The position numbers were made by a program, and so were the translations under genes. From Mesobacillus subterraneus (GTDB lineage: Bacteria > Bacillota > Bacilli > Bacillales > Cytobacillaceae), in contig NZ_RSFW01000024.1 of NCBI RefSeq assembly GCF_003937825.1, positions 1 to 55,467 of the forward strand: 55,467 nucleotides of DNA. The letters run 5' to 3'. Below, one piece after another: positions 18,026 to 27,900 of this stretch; the stretch's first letter is position 1; each line of letters begins with the position of its first letter. The notes beneath the pieces are model-generated. The model did no database searches and had not been told where the DNA came from. It saw only the letters and a list, made by a program, of their open reading frames with translations.

Positions 18026-19036
18026 ATGGAAAAAGACGTTTTACTCAGAGTAAGAGATTTAAAAAAACATTTCTCAATGGGAAAGAACGAAAGATTAAAA
18101 GCAGTAGATGGTATCTCATTTGACATCTTTAAAGGGGAAACTTTCGGGCTCGTCGGCGAGTCCGGCTGCGGAAAGTCCACGGCAGGGAGGACGATGATCG
18201 GCCTATATGACCGAACTGACGGCGAAGTGATTTTTAATGGGAAAGACGTGCATTCGCTATCAGAGAAAGAAAGATTCCAATTCCACAAACAAATGCAGAT
18301 GATCTTCCAGGACCCGTACGCTTCGTTAAATCCCCGCTCTACAGTAAAGGAAATCCTTTCTGAGCCAATGGATGTACATGGTATTTACCGGGACAAAAAA
18401 GAGCGTAAGGAAAGAATCTATCAGTTGCTTGAGGATGTTGGCCTTAACCGAGATCATGCCAATCGGTATCCTCATGAGTTCAGTGGCGGGCAGCGCCAAA
18501 GAATTGGGATCGCCAGGGCACTTGCACTCGACCCTGATTTCATCATCGCAGATGAACCGATCTCCGCGCTTGACGTTTCTGTCCAAGCTCAGGTCGTAAA
18601 CCTGCTGAAGAGGCTTCAGAAGGAGAAGGGATTGACGTACCTTTTCATCGCCCATGACCTGTCAATGGTCAAACAGATCAGCAATCGGATTGGCGTTATG
18701 TATTTAGGCCACATCGTCGAGTTGACCGCAAGCAGCCAGCTGTATAAAAAACCGCTGCATCCTTATACACAGGCTTTACTTTCTGCTATCCCGATTCCGG
18801 ATCCAGATGTAGAAGACAAGAGGGAGCGCATCATCTTGAAAGGTGAATTGCCAAGCCCGATGGATCCTCCTAGCGGATGCGTCTTCAGGACAAGGTGCCA
18901 GCATGCCATGGATATATGTGCACAGAAAAAGCCTGTCTGGCAGGAAATCGACCAGGACCACTTCGTTGCATGCCATCTATATAACGACGATTTACCAGGA
19001 AACAAAGAAAAAGAAATGCTCGTGAATATCAGATAA
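18026..19036 (+). CDS. ykfD: Peptide ABC transporter ATP-binding protein YkfD (DppF-like)
   Basis: The 336-residue ATPase has Walker A GESGCGKS, signature FSGGQRQRIGIARAL, Walker B FIIADEPISALD and the C-terminal Cys-bearing extension GCVFRTRCQHAMDIC. It begins 2 nt behind ykfC. With DppD it supplies the two nucleotide-binding subunits that DppBC need; the operon has no other second ATPase. Confidence 0.94.
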   Translation: MEKDVLLRVRDLKKHFSMGKNERLKAVDGISFDIFKGETFGLVGESGCGKSTAGRTMIGLYDRTDGEVIFNGKDVHSLSEKERFQFHKQMQMIFQDPYASLNPRSTVKEILSEPMDVHGIYRDKKERKERIYQLLEDVGLNRDHANRYPHEFSGGQRQRIGIARALALDPDFIIADEPISALDVSVQAQVVNLLKRLQKEKGLTYLFIAHDLSMVKQISNRIGVMYLGHIVELTASSQLYKKPLHPYTQALLSAIPIPDPDVEDKRERIILKGELPSPMDPPSGCVFRTRCQHAMDICAQKKPVWQEIDQDHFVACHLYNDDLPGNKEKEMLVNIR

Positions 19037-19045
19037 GGGATGCTT

Positions 19046-19852
19046 ATGATGAAAATCGATGAACTAAAAGAACTCTTATTGGATGAACTCGCCAGGTGTA
19101 AAGGCCGGGCGAGTTTGTTTATGGAGATAAACGGAGAGATCATTGAGTTTAACAGCAATCATGTTTATCAGTCTGCAAGCTTAATAAAACTCCCGATCCT
19201 TTACGCAGCGTTAAGGCTAGTGGATAAGGGCGTTTTGTCACTAAAAAAATTGGTTCCGATCAGAGAAACAGATGAAGTCGGCGATACCGGTGTATTACAG
19301 GTGTTAATGGTTGATCAACTTTCCGTTCAAGACCTGCTGGCCCTAATGATCATTGTTTCTGATAATACCGCGACAAATCTTGTGATCGATGAAATCGGGA
19401 TGGGGGAAATCAATTCAAAAATCGCGCTGCTGGGAATGGATCAAACTGTCCTCAAGCGAAAAATGCTGGACTTTAATGCCATTAAAAATGGCAACGACAA
19501 TTTTACTACCGCCCGTGATACAGTTGCATGCCTAAAAGAAGGGACGGCAGGTTCTACTCTGACCAACCACTCAAAAGGCATATTCCAAACGCTGCTGAAA
19601 CAACAGCAATTAAAGGATAAGCTTAGAGCCTGCCTGGACGAACCACGGATTGAAGCAGGAAATAAAACAGGAGAGCTCCCTGGAGTGGAACATGATTGCG
19701 GATTTATTTTCGATGAAAAGACTCAGATTCACGTTGCAATATTGATTGATCAGTTGAATGATCCAGAAGCAGGAAGGACAACGATCCGACAAATCGGAAA
19801 GCATATCAATGACTTTATTTGCAGAGATATGACAAGGACCAAGCAAATTTGA
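19046..19852 (+). CDS. Cytoplasmic serine beta-lactamase-fold hydrolase in the dpp-ykf operon
   Basis: The 268-residue protein resembles class A beta-lactamase-like serine hydrolases. S45-x-x-K48 (SASLIK), SDN (SDNTAT) and KTG (GNKTGEL) are all present. There is no signal peptide, so it should stay in the cytoplasm. Aligning the omega-loop, KRKMLDFNA stands where class A enzymes have Glu166 and Asn170; the Asn is kept but the Glu position is Met, so deacylation as in a true beta-lactamase is not expected. It follows ykfD by 9 nt with AAGGG before ATGATG at 19046. A role on D-amino peptides or murein-derived products fits the operon but is inference. Confidence 0.8.
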   Translation: MMKIDELKELLLDELARCKGRASLFMEINGEIIEFNSNHVYQSASLIKLPILYAALRLVDKGVLSLKKLVPIRETDEVGDTGVLQVLMVDQLSVQDLLALMIIVSDNTATNLVIDEIGMGEINSKIALLGMDQTVLKRKMLDFNAIKNGNDNFTTARDTVACLKEGTAGSTLTNHSKGIFQTLLKQQQLKDKLRACLDEPRIEAGNKTGELPGVEHDCGFIFDEKTQIHVAILIDQLNDPEAGRTTIRQIGKHINDFICRDMTRTKQI

Positions 19853-20016
19853 TAGCTTTCGATAACATCTTGTTATCCCTTGCTAGCATCCTGATAGCTT
19901 AGTTGAAAGTTAGCCTGGGCCACAAAATAGACAAAGAATATTTATTTACCTTAAAACCAAAAATCATTAGAATTAGAATGATTATAATATTTATGAAGCA
20001 ACCAAGGAGACGAAAC

Positions 20017-22044
20017 ATGACGGTTAAGGAAAGCACTCCAGATTTTGCACCTGCCGATATAGCAAAGAATACTCTTGCACCCTACTTCGTTTGTATACAT
20101 AAAGACTCGATTATTTTAAGTATTGATGATGGCGGAGCGCAATTACTTGGTTTTAAGGATCCGAGCGAGCTGATTGGCAAGTCTATCTTTTCGTTCCTTC
20201 ATGAGACCGATCAAGAAATGGTCGCCGGGAGAATCAATACAATTAAACAAGGCATTGAAATGCCGGCAACGATAATGAAATTTTCGATTAATGGTGTACC
20301 GATGGATTTACAGGTGAAATCCATGAACACTGTCTTTAACGGGGAAAGTTCAGTGAAAACCTCATTAAGGTTCATTACCCCTTTCGATAGAGGGGATAAG
20401 AACCAGGATCAGCATGGTTCGCTGATCCTGAACGCCAACAAAGGCATCATCATCACCAATCCTGGAGGAATGATCCTCACAGTGAGTGACTCGTTTTCTC
20501 GAGTGACGGGCTTTGCGAAAGAAAATGTGGTCGGCAATAACCCCCGGATGTGGAAGTCACAAAGTTATACATTGACCTTTTACAAGAGAATGTGGGAGTC
20601 TATTACCAGCAAAGGATACTGGGAAGGCGAACTTTGGAATAAAAAGAGGGATGGCAGCCATTACCTGATGAAGGTGAATATTTATTCGATCCTGAATAGA
20701 GAAGGCCACCTTGCCCACTACCTTGCTGTTTATACAGATATCTCAGAAGTACAAAAGCTATCCAATCAGCTTAAGGAACGAGAGGAGCAATATCGGACAC
20801 TTGTTGAACTCGCACCAAATGCGATCCTGCTCTCTCAATTCAACAGAATTATCTATGCCAATCCGCCAGCCGAAAGCTTATTTGGCGTCATGTCTCAAGA
20901 AATCATAGGCCAACCTATGACTGCATTCTTCAAGGAATATCCAAACATCGCATCGAAGATTGACTTAAGTGATAAAACCGTCATCAGCTTTGAGGAAAAA
21001 TTACAGAAAGATAGGGGACAGATTGATGTCGAGGTTTCCACTTCCCTGATTCCTTACCAAGGTCATGAAGCGGTATTAACCGTGATTAAGGAAATAACAA
21101 AACGAAAAAACATGGAAAGGGCGCTCCGGGAAAGCGAAGAACAATACCGATTCATTGCTGAGAATTCTTCCGACATGATTGGACGGCTTTCTTCAGCCGG
21201 TATAATCCTCTATATCTCACCGGCCAGCAAGAGAATCCTGGGTTACAGGAACGAAGATTTAATCGGAACCAAAATTTATGAGATGCTCCATCCTGATGAT
21301 CGAAAGACTCTTTTGGGAGAGTATGGTGATCCACAGAATTTCCGGTCCATTGTCACTTTCAGCTACAGGATGCTCCATAAGAATGGCGAATATATCTGGG
21401 CCGAAACAACTGTCAGGCCTTTAAGAGACAAATCCGGAAAGCCATCGGGAATGATGTTCTCAACAAGGGATATCACTGCACGGAGGACGATAGAGAACCA
21501 GTTGAGGGAAAGCAATTTACTTCTGAAAAAACTTTCCTCCCTCGATGGACTGACGGAGATTTACAACAGGCGGGCGTTTGATGAATTCCTTAAAACAGAA
21601 TGGACTTTCGCCCGCAAGCAGGAAACACCAATCACTCTACTGTTAATGGATATCGATTTTTTTAAAGAATACAATGATTCCTATGGACATATCCAGGGAG
21701 ATGAATGTCTAAAAGCAGTGGCCAGAACCCTTGAAGATTTCTTCCATGAAAGAGGATATTTTGCAGCTAGATACGGCGGAGAAGAGTTTGCAGTTGTTCT
21801 GCCCAATACGGATTCGGATAAAGCATTTATGCTGGTTGAAGAATTCATGTTGGAGATTCATGCCCTGAATCTCCAACATGAACTTTCACCAGTCAGCGAC
21901 AATGTAACAATAAGCGTCGGACTATCCAGTATGACTCCTGCAGGTGAAGTGAAAATAAAGAAAATCATGGAGTTTGCTGATCGTGCTCTTTACAAGGCAA
22001 AGCAAAGTGGACGGAATCGAATTGAAATCAGCAAGAGATTGTAA
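20017..22044 (+). CDS. Four-PAS diguanylate cyclase
   Basis: The 675-residue protein starts at 20017 behind AAGGAGACG; an upstream open frame lacks an RBS. It holds four PAS modules (about residues 15-120, 135-255, 260-375 and 380-500, with PAC ends VYTDISE, VIKEITKRK and FSTRDITARR) and a C-terminal GGDEF domain beginning SSLDGLTEIYNRRAF. The active-site motif is GGEEF, intact. The inhibitory RxxD site is not present at the usual place before it (it reads ERGYFAARY). No membrane helix or EAL domain is seen, so it is a soluble sensor that should make cyclic di-GMP. The signal is unknown. Confidence 0.92.
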   Translation: MTVKESTPDFAPADIAKNTLAPYFVCIHKDSIILSIDDGGAQLLGFKDPSELIGKSIFSFLHETDQEMVAGRINTIKQGIEMPATIMKFSINGVPMDLQVKSMNTVFNGESSVKTSLRFITPFDRGDKNQDQHGSLILNANKGIIITNPGGMILTVSDSFSRVTGFAKENVVGNNPRMWKSQSYTLTFYKRMWESITSKGYWEGELWNKKRDGSHYLMKVNIYSILNREGHLAHYLAVYTDISEVQKLSNQLKEREEQYRTLVELAPNAILLSQFNRIIYANPPAESLFGVMSQEIIGQPMTAFFKEYPNIASKIDLSDKTVISFEEKLQKDRGQIDVEVSTSLIPYQGHEAVLTVIKEITKRKNMERALRESEEQYRFIAENSSDMIGRLSSAGIILYISPASKRILGYRNEDLIGTKIYEMLHPDDRKTLLGEYGDPQNFRSIVTFSYRMLHKNGEYIWAETTVRPLRDKSGKPSGMMFSTRDITARRTIENQLRESNLLLKKLSSLDGLTEIYNRRAFDEFLKTEWTFARKQETPITLLLMDIDFFKEYNDSYGHIQGDECLKAVARTLEDFFHERGYFAARYGGEEFAVVLPNTDSDKAFMLVEEFMLEIHALNLQHELSPVSDNVTISVGLSSMTPAGEVKIKKIMEFADRALYKAKQSGRNRIEISKRL

Positions 22045-22045
22045 T

Positions 22046-22070
22046 AGAGCGAGGTTTCTCGCTCTTTTTC
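22046..22070 (+). terminator. Terminator of the diguanylate cyclase gene
   Basis: AGAGCGAG pairs with CTCGCTCT around GTTT, followed by TTTTC. Confidence 0.85.
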
Positions 22071-22235
22071 TATTTTACAGGGTGAAGAGAAAGTTCAAGC
22101 ATTTTTTAAAAAAGAAACGCCTATTTTTCACAAAAAATATATCCATAAGTATCAAAATGTTTTATAATGATTTTCGTATTTCCGAAAATTTGATTTCGAG
22201 ATGAAAATTTATTGATAGATTCAGGGGGAATGGAG

Positions 22236-23108
22236 ATGAAAATGAGAGTTTCTGCTGTCCAATACCATTTACACACAATCCGCTCTTTCGAGGAGTTTGC
22301 ACAGCAATGTGAGCATTATGTCAAAACAGCTCAGGAATACGGTTCCGAATTTGTATTGTTTCCGGAGTTTTTCACGACGCAATTGCTGTCGATCGGCAGT
22401 GAGCAAGGGACAAAGCTGACCATCAACGAGCTTCCGGGCTTTACGGAGCAATATTTGAACCTTTTCCAGAATTTTGCCCTTGAGACTGGCATGCATATCA
22501 TCGGCGGTACACATGTTATTGCCAGGGAAGGCAAATTATATAATGTGGCTCATATGTTTTATCCGGATGGCAGGATTGTTGAACAAGCAAAACTTCACAT
22601 CACCCCAACGGAAGTAAATGAATGGAATATGAGTGCCGGAGAGGATTTCCGGGTATTTGATACAGACAAGGGCAGAATCGCTCTTTTAACTTGCTATGAT
22701 ATAGAGTTCCCTGAGATTGTCAGAATGGCAAAGGCCAAAGGTGCGGACGTCATTTTTGTCCCGTCCTGTACGGATGACCGTCACGGATTCCACCGGGTTC
22801 GCTATACAAGCCATGCCCGTGCAATTGAAAACCAGGTATATGTTGTTCTGACCGGAACAGTAGGTGCATTGCCAACGGTCGATTTCATGCGTGCAAACTT
22901 CGGGCAGGCAGCTGTCATCACTCCAAATGACATCCCATTCCCGCCAAAAGGACTGCAGGTAGAAGGCGAGTTGAATCACGATATGGTTGTAACCGCAGAC
23001 CTTGACCTGGAGCTTCTGTATGAAGTGCGTGAACGAGGTTCAGTCACCACCTGGCGTGATCGCCGAACTGACCTTTACCCTGATTGGGAAGAAGCAGAAA
23101 AAATCTAA
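22236..23108 (+). CDS. Carbon-nitrogen hydrolase (nitrilase superfamily)
   Basis: The 290-residue protein begins at 22236, 6 nt behind AGGGGGA; two flanking in-frame ATGs are less well placed. The nitrilase triad is visible: Glu in LFPEFFTTQ, Lys in QAKLHITPTE and Cys in LLTCYDIEFPEI, plus the segment AIENQVYVVLTG. It probably hydrolyses an amide. The next gene, 20 nt downstream, is a GNAT protein; in several Bacilli homologous GNAT and nitrilase domains form a single fused protein, which suggests that the two act together. Substrate unknown. Confidence 0.88.
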   Translation: MKMRVSAVQYHLHTIRSFEEFAQQCEHYVKTAQEYGSEFVLFPEFFTTQLLSIGSEQGTKLTINELPGFTEQYLNLFQNFALETGMHIIGGTHVIAREGKLYNVAHMFYPDGRIVEQAKLHITPTEVNEWNMSAGEDFRVFDTDKGRIALLTCYDIEFPEIVRMAKAKGADVIFVPSCTDDRHGFHRVRYTSHARAIENQVYVVLTGTVGALPTVDFMRANFGQAAVITPNDIPFPPKGLQVEGELNHDMVVTADLDLELLYEVRERGSVTTWRDRRTDLYPDWEEAEKI

Positions 23109-23128
23109 CTCGATAAGGAGCATTCGTC

Positions 23129-23800
23129 ATGGAATATATTCGTGTAAACAGTATTGAAGATCCACTTTTCTCCAAGCTTCATAACTTAATGAAGGAAGTG
23201 TTTCCTCCAGAAGAAGTCCTGGAATTCGACCTCTGGAAAGAGCCGCTGGAAGACCCGGGTATTCGGGTGTTCGTGGCAGTGCAAGAAGATGAAGTGGTAG
23301 GAGTTACCGAATATCGATACTATCCTGATTGGAATATCGCAATGACTGACTTTACGATAGTGGGCAAACCTGGACTTAGCCTCGGCCGTTTCCTTGCCAC
23401 CAAAAGAATGGAAGACCTGCAGTCCCTGGCAGTTGAACAGGGCGTTGAACTGTTCGGCATGTTCGCTGAAATTTATGACCCATACCGCAAAACAGACCAT
23501 GATTTTGGCGGAGTTAAAACAATGGACCCTTACGTACGCCGGGAAGTTCTCTCCCATCTGGGCTACAGAAAACTCGACCTTGATTATGTCCATCCTTCTT
23601 GGGAAAATGACGGTCAAGCTGTTGAAGGACTTGATTTATGCTTCATGCCGACAGATGAGAACACAGCAGAATTGCCTGCAGCGCTGATTGCTGATTTCCT
23701 GACTACTTATTATTCAGTGTTAGAGAATAAACCAGAGAAGTGGCTAAGCATGATTGAAGCTCTTAAACGAAAAGAGACGGTGGCATTACTGCCTCTATAA
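23129..23800 (+). CDS. GNAT-family acetyltransferase partner of the nitrilase
   Basis: The 223-residue protein shows a GNAT-like core (VFVAVQEDEVVGVTEYRYYP, then SLGRFLATKRMEDLQSLAVEQGVELFGMFAEI). It sits 20 nt behind the carbon-nitrogen hydrolase with AAGGAG before its ATG, and a terminator follows, so the two make a bicistronic operon. The acetyl-CoA loop is not the classic Q/RxxGxG/A, so activity is uncertain. Confidence 0.75.
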   Translation: MEYIRVNSIEDPLFSKLHNLMKEVFPPEEVLEFDLWKEPLEDPGIRVFVAVQEDEVVGVTEYRYYPDWNIAMTDFTIVGKPGLSLGRFLATKRMEDLQSLAVEQGVELFGMFAEIYDPYRKTDHDFGGVKTMDPYVRREVLSHLGYRKLDLDYVHPSWENDGQAVEGLDLCFMPTDENTAELPAALIADFLTTYYSVLENKPEKWLSMIEALKRKETVALLPL

Positions 23801-23813
23801 TATGCAGAAGCAG

Positions 23814-23842
23814 CAGTATCATTTTGATACTGTTGTTTTTTT
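23814..23842 (+). terminator. Terminator of the nitrilase-GNAT operon
   Basis: CAGTATCA and TGATACTG pair around TTT, followed by a T-rich run. Confidence 0.8.
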
Positions 23843-24357
23843 GCTTTAAAATACTTCACGAAAAAGGGGGACCAGGAAAAACGGACTAGGTGTCCGCACA
23901 GAGAAGACACACAGCAGAGATATTAGTACCTGGTGCTAAAAGAGCCGTTTTTAATGCTGTCTGATTGTAAATCAGGCACTGAATTATCAAGATATTATAC
24001 TAAAAAACAGCAATGTTATTCTAAGATAAGATTTGCATAGTGTTAGAAAGACTGGGACAGCTGATATTCGATCCAGTATTATTTTGGGAGGGTCAGGTGG
24101 TCTCTTCTGACAAATAAATCTCTCTACATTCTTCCATAATACGGAAAAAGTAGTCAAATGGCAGTTTTCGTAGTGTATCCGGTGAATTTAGTAGTGAAAA
24201 GCAGTGTTTTCGTAGTGATGATCCGTTATTTCGTAGTGAAAATGGTCGTTTCGTAGTGATCCACTCATCAAGCGAGAATATTCATCAAAACATCGGCTTC
24301 AGCGGAAGGGCTGATAGACACCAAACCTTAAATCTCACACAAAAGGGCAATCAAATA
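23843..24357. other. Long intergenic region with structured segment and tandem repeats
   Basis: About 515 nt without a supported gene. It holds crossing complementary segments at 23871-23952, a small dyad CTGATT-GTA-AATCAG at 23961-23975, and a 21-bp degenerate tandem repeat at 24144-24260 (listed separately). No ORF with an RBS and no tRNA was seen. Confidence 0.5.
24144..24260. repeat. Degenerate 21-bp tandem repeat, about six units
   Basis: The core [TC]GTAGTG or AGTAGTG begins at 24168, 24189, 24210, 24231 and 24251, with a weaker unit at 24148. The spacing is 21, 21, 21, 20 bp. The surrounding TTTTCGTAGTGA context is shared by most units. Confidence 0.75.
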
Positions 24358-24381
24358 AAAAAAACGGCATTTGCCGTTTAA
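24358..24381. terminator. Terminator serving the minus-strand membrane protein gene
   Basis: AAACGGC and GCCGTTT pair, with A-run on the + strand left side giving the T-run for the minus strand. Confidence 0.7.
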
Positions 24382-24408
24382 TTGATGCTGCTGATAAAAG
24401 TGAAGAAG

Positions 24409-24771
24409 CTAGAAGGCGTATCGAAATATTCCATAATATAATGGTGCAATGAAAATCAGACCGCTTAGTTTTGCTGCTAGTGGCATCGGCTCGTAACCTT
24501 CATCTTCAAAGCCGAAATCATCCGCAAATCGTTCAGCAAAGAATATCGTAAATACGACATCCCAGAGAAGTCCCCCAAAAAAGACGATTTTCCAAACCAG
24601 CGGGGTCAGCATTTCCGTATCCGTTACATAGCCGAACAGGCCCAGCCACGTAATGATCGAAATGATAAAATCCAGCTTGGTGATCTTGTTTTTATATTTG
24701 CCCTTAATCAAGAACCAAATCGCTGTTGTTCCCATAAACCCTAGATACATCAACCACATAAAGTCTGCCAT
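24409..24771 (-). CDS. Unrecognised small integral membrane protein
   Basis: The 120-residue protein starts at 24771 (GAGGT upstream) and has about four hydrophobic segments, with a short acidic loop (FADDFGFEDEGYEP) before the last one. No family was recognised. It is monocistronic, divergent from the large membrane protein gene. Confidence 0.65.
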   Translation of the reverse strand: MADFMWLMYLGFMGTTAIWFLIKGKYKNKITKLDFIISIITWLGLFGYVTDTEMLTPLVWKIVFFGGLLWDVVFTIFFAERFADDFGFEDEGYEPMPLAAKLSGLIFIAPLYYGIFRYAF

Positions 24772-24880
24772 ACAATAACCTCTAATCATTTAAAAATATC
24801 TCTCTTATTATAAAGGGTCGTTCCCTCTCTGAAAATAGATTTTTGTCGAAACTTCGCTGGAGGAAAATACAATTTCATTA

Positions 24881-24908
24881 TTGAAATTTTAAATATATAG
24901 TGTAAAAT
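24881..24908 (+). promoter_or_regulatory. Promoter of the large membrane protein gene
   Basis: TTGAAA at 24881-24886, 16-nt spacer, TAAAAT at 24903-24908. Confidence 0.6.
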
Positions 24909-24915
24909 TACACTA
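24898..24915. promoter_or_regulatory. Perfect palindromic operator TAGTGTA-AAAT-TACACTA
   Basis: An 18-bp inverted repeat with 7-bp arms covers the -10 box of the promoter above. Such half-sites (AGTGTA/TACACT) are known from the GntR YtrA-type regulators, but spacing differs and no regulator gene is adjacent, so the binder is unknown. Confidence 0.6.
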
Positions 24916-24954
24916 AAAGGTTAAAATGGATAGAAGAGGAACAGGGGGATAGAT

Positions 24955-27900
24955 ATGGATTTCACTCCTAATGAAGAAAAAAGAAGAGTTTTCCGCAATG
25001 AGCTTTATCATTTAAAGGAAAGAGGATATATCAGCAAACAGGAATATAATACTGTTTCTGAAGCTCATAACGAATACTTCAATGACCTTCTTCACGAAAA
25101 GGAAAAAATCGAAAATCAGAGGCAGCAACAGGTTGAAAAAACGGAGCAGGTGTCAGCAAGTAAAACGCCCGCGCCCGTGCCGGCACAAATACCAGTCAGC
25201 ACACAGCCGCAGCCTGTTAAGGTCCGGCCAAAGAAGTCTGCTGAGGAAATTCGCGAACGGAATATTTCCTGGTCTCTGAATATCGGAGTAATCATGCTGC
25301 TGATCGGCGGCTTGTTTGTAGCTACGAGCAATTGGGAAACGATGGCTTCCTGGATGAAGGCAGGATCTATCGCGCTCGTGTCTGCATTATTTTACGGACT
25401 CGCTTTTGTGAGCTACAGGGTTTTAAAAATTGAAAAGACCGCTTTTGCTTTTGTTGTCCTGGGAAGCTTGTTCTTGCCCATTTTCACTTTATCGCTCGGA
25501 TGGTTCGAATTGCTTGGACCCGTTTTGTCATTTTACGGAGAGGGCAGATTCATATTAGGAACAATCAGCAGTTCTGTGTTGATTCCTATCTATATTTTGC
25601 TCGCCAGAAAGCTTTCGTCCCGTTTATTTGTCTGGTTTACCTATATCGCATCTACAGTGAGTGCTGCTTACTTACTAAGGACATTCGGTTTGGAATCTGA
25701 TGGTTTTTATCTGGGGCTGATTTTATTCAATACGCTGCTCATCACTTTATATCACTACCTGAAGAAGATAGGCCAGCATCCGCTGTTTGCAAAGGAGCTT
25801 GCCATCTATTCACAGGCGAATCTGGTTTTATCCACTTTATTACTACTGTTCTTTTATGAAAATGCTATTTTCAATGGTTTCAATTTAATTCTGACCGCGG
25901 TTGTCTACCTTGCCATGGTTTTTATTGATGGCCGTAAAGAGTATCACTTTGTGTTCAGTGGAATGTTTGTATATGGCTCATATCAAATTCTCGAAAATTT
26001 AAGCTTTCCCGAAGCAAGCATAATAGGCTATTCACTTCTTGGTTTTGTGTTTGTGCTGCTTCCTAAGTTGATTGATGATCAATATTCCTTGAAAAAATCT
26101 TTCCAGTTCACCAGTGCAGCTGTTTCTGGCTTAGCTTTTGTCTACATTACAGCTGAAGGGATGATGTTACGTTCAGGGACTCCATCATTTACTTTGTTTG
26201 CAGCTTACCTGATCATTGCAGCGAACTTCCTCTATCTGGCGAATGTGAACAGTAAGTTGATTTTCCGGTACCTGAGTCCGATTTTCCTTGCTTCAGCACT
26301 GTTTGAAGCCGTATTGCAAATTGGAAATTGGCTATACATCGAGAATCTCTATTTACCGATTTTCTTTATCGGATTTACTTTATTCATGGGTGGGAGCTGG
26401 CAGGTAAAACCGAAATTTCTTCAAGTGATCCGAACAAGCTCACGGGACGTTGGAATGGCCATCATGCTGTTTATGGTCCTTGTTGCTTTCGCCTCATTCG
26501 GATGGTGGGAACTAGGGCTGATGTTCCTTCTGACCAGCTTCACTTTCTTCATAATGACCAGGGTGGAAAAAAGGGCGCTTCTGCCAATGGCCGGTCAATG
26601 GGCAGCACCTGTTTCTCTTGGTTTATCGGTAGCCTCACTTGGTGAGGAATTGAATATCCTATCTGAACACTATCATCATTTTTTAGGATTGCCGGGCAGT
26701 TTCGCGATTGCGGGTGTGGTTCTATTAGGATTGAGTAAAATTCTTTCTAATCGAAAGGAAAACGAGCTAGCCCATAAAACATTTTATATTTCTCACGGTT
26801 TCTACGCATCCAGTTTGTTCTTTACTTTTACTGCGCCGGTTCCTAATATTTATGGAGAATCACTCATTTGGCTTGGCGGGATCCTGATGTCTTTGCTGCT
26901 TTATAAGACTACAAAGGCGAGCACGGTGGCCTATACGGCAGGAGTTATCAGCCTGGCATGGTACCTAATTACAATCGATTCAATCAATGAGGAAATTGTT
27001 CCATTCACCTCCTTTGCAGAGGCCATCCTTTTCCCGGCTGGTGGTTGGCTGCTTCTTGGAGCAGCGGCAGTATTGGTTCGAAAGGATCGAGAACTCTCGA
27101 ATAGTTTCGCGTGGGTTGCTCACGTTTACATGGCACCAACCCTATTGCTGACGTTCATTATGTACCAGGAGAAAGCGATTTGGACCTTTTTGATTGCCAT
27201 GATCGTTTATGGATCCAATCTTTTCTTCGTAAAAAAAGAATGGAAGATAAAGTCCTTATTATACGCTGCGTTCATAGCCATGTTCCTTGTAGTAAAGACA
27301 GCGATCATCCATCTATACAGTCAGGACCTGGGGCACTACGCGTTCCTCACGTCCAGTCTATTGATTGCAGCTTTCTGGTATAAATCTTCAGCAGCTTTCA
27401 GGCAAAGAACGCTGTACTTCCTGGTACCATTTTCATTTATAGGAATCGCAACTTTCCTTCTGGTATATCCGTACAGCTGGGCTCTATTTGGATTTACTTC
27501 AGGTTACGCCACTGCCTTACTGATTTTGCTTCATCGCATTAAGTGGGATCTGCTGGCCATCGTACCGTTAATCCTGTTTTACTACGGCACCCAGCAGATC
27601 ATCTTCCAGGAAAGGATGGAAGCAGTCTGGGATATCCTGCTCCTTGCCAGTCTCGGTGTGCTGCTCCTATGTGTAGGCAGATATGTCTATCAAAATCTTT
27701 GGGAAAAAGGCGGGGCATATGGCATTCGCAGTCTTGACGCCTATACAGTCACCGGATTCATCTTCTTCCTGTCCCTCCTGCCACTGGCTATGGAAACATT
27801 CTGGGCACAAATCGTCCATGGATTGCTGGTGTCAGCCGGTTTATGGGTACAGAGCAGAAGGGTGCACGGCAAGGGAATTGAAGCTATTCGTTTTATCGCA

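Noticed and set aside
24144-24260. CRISPR array
   Set aside because: Repeats are too short, too diverged and without constant-length unique spacers; no cas genes.
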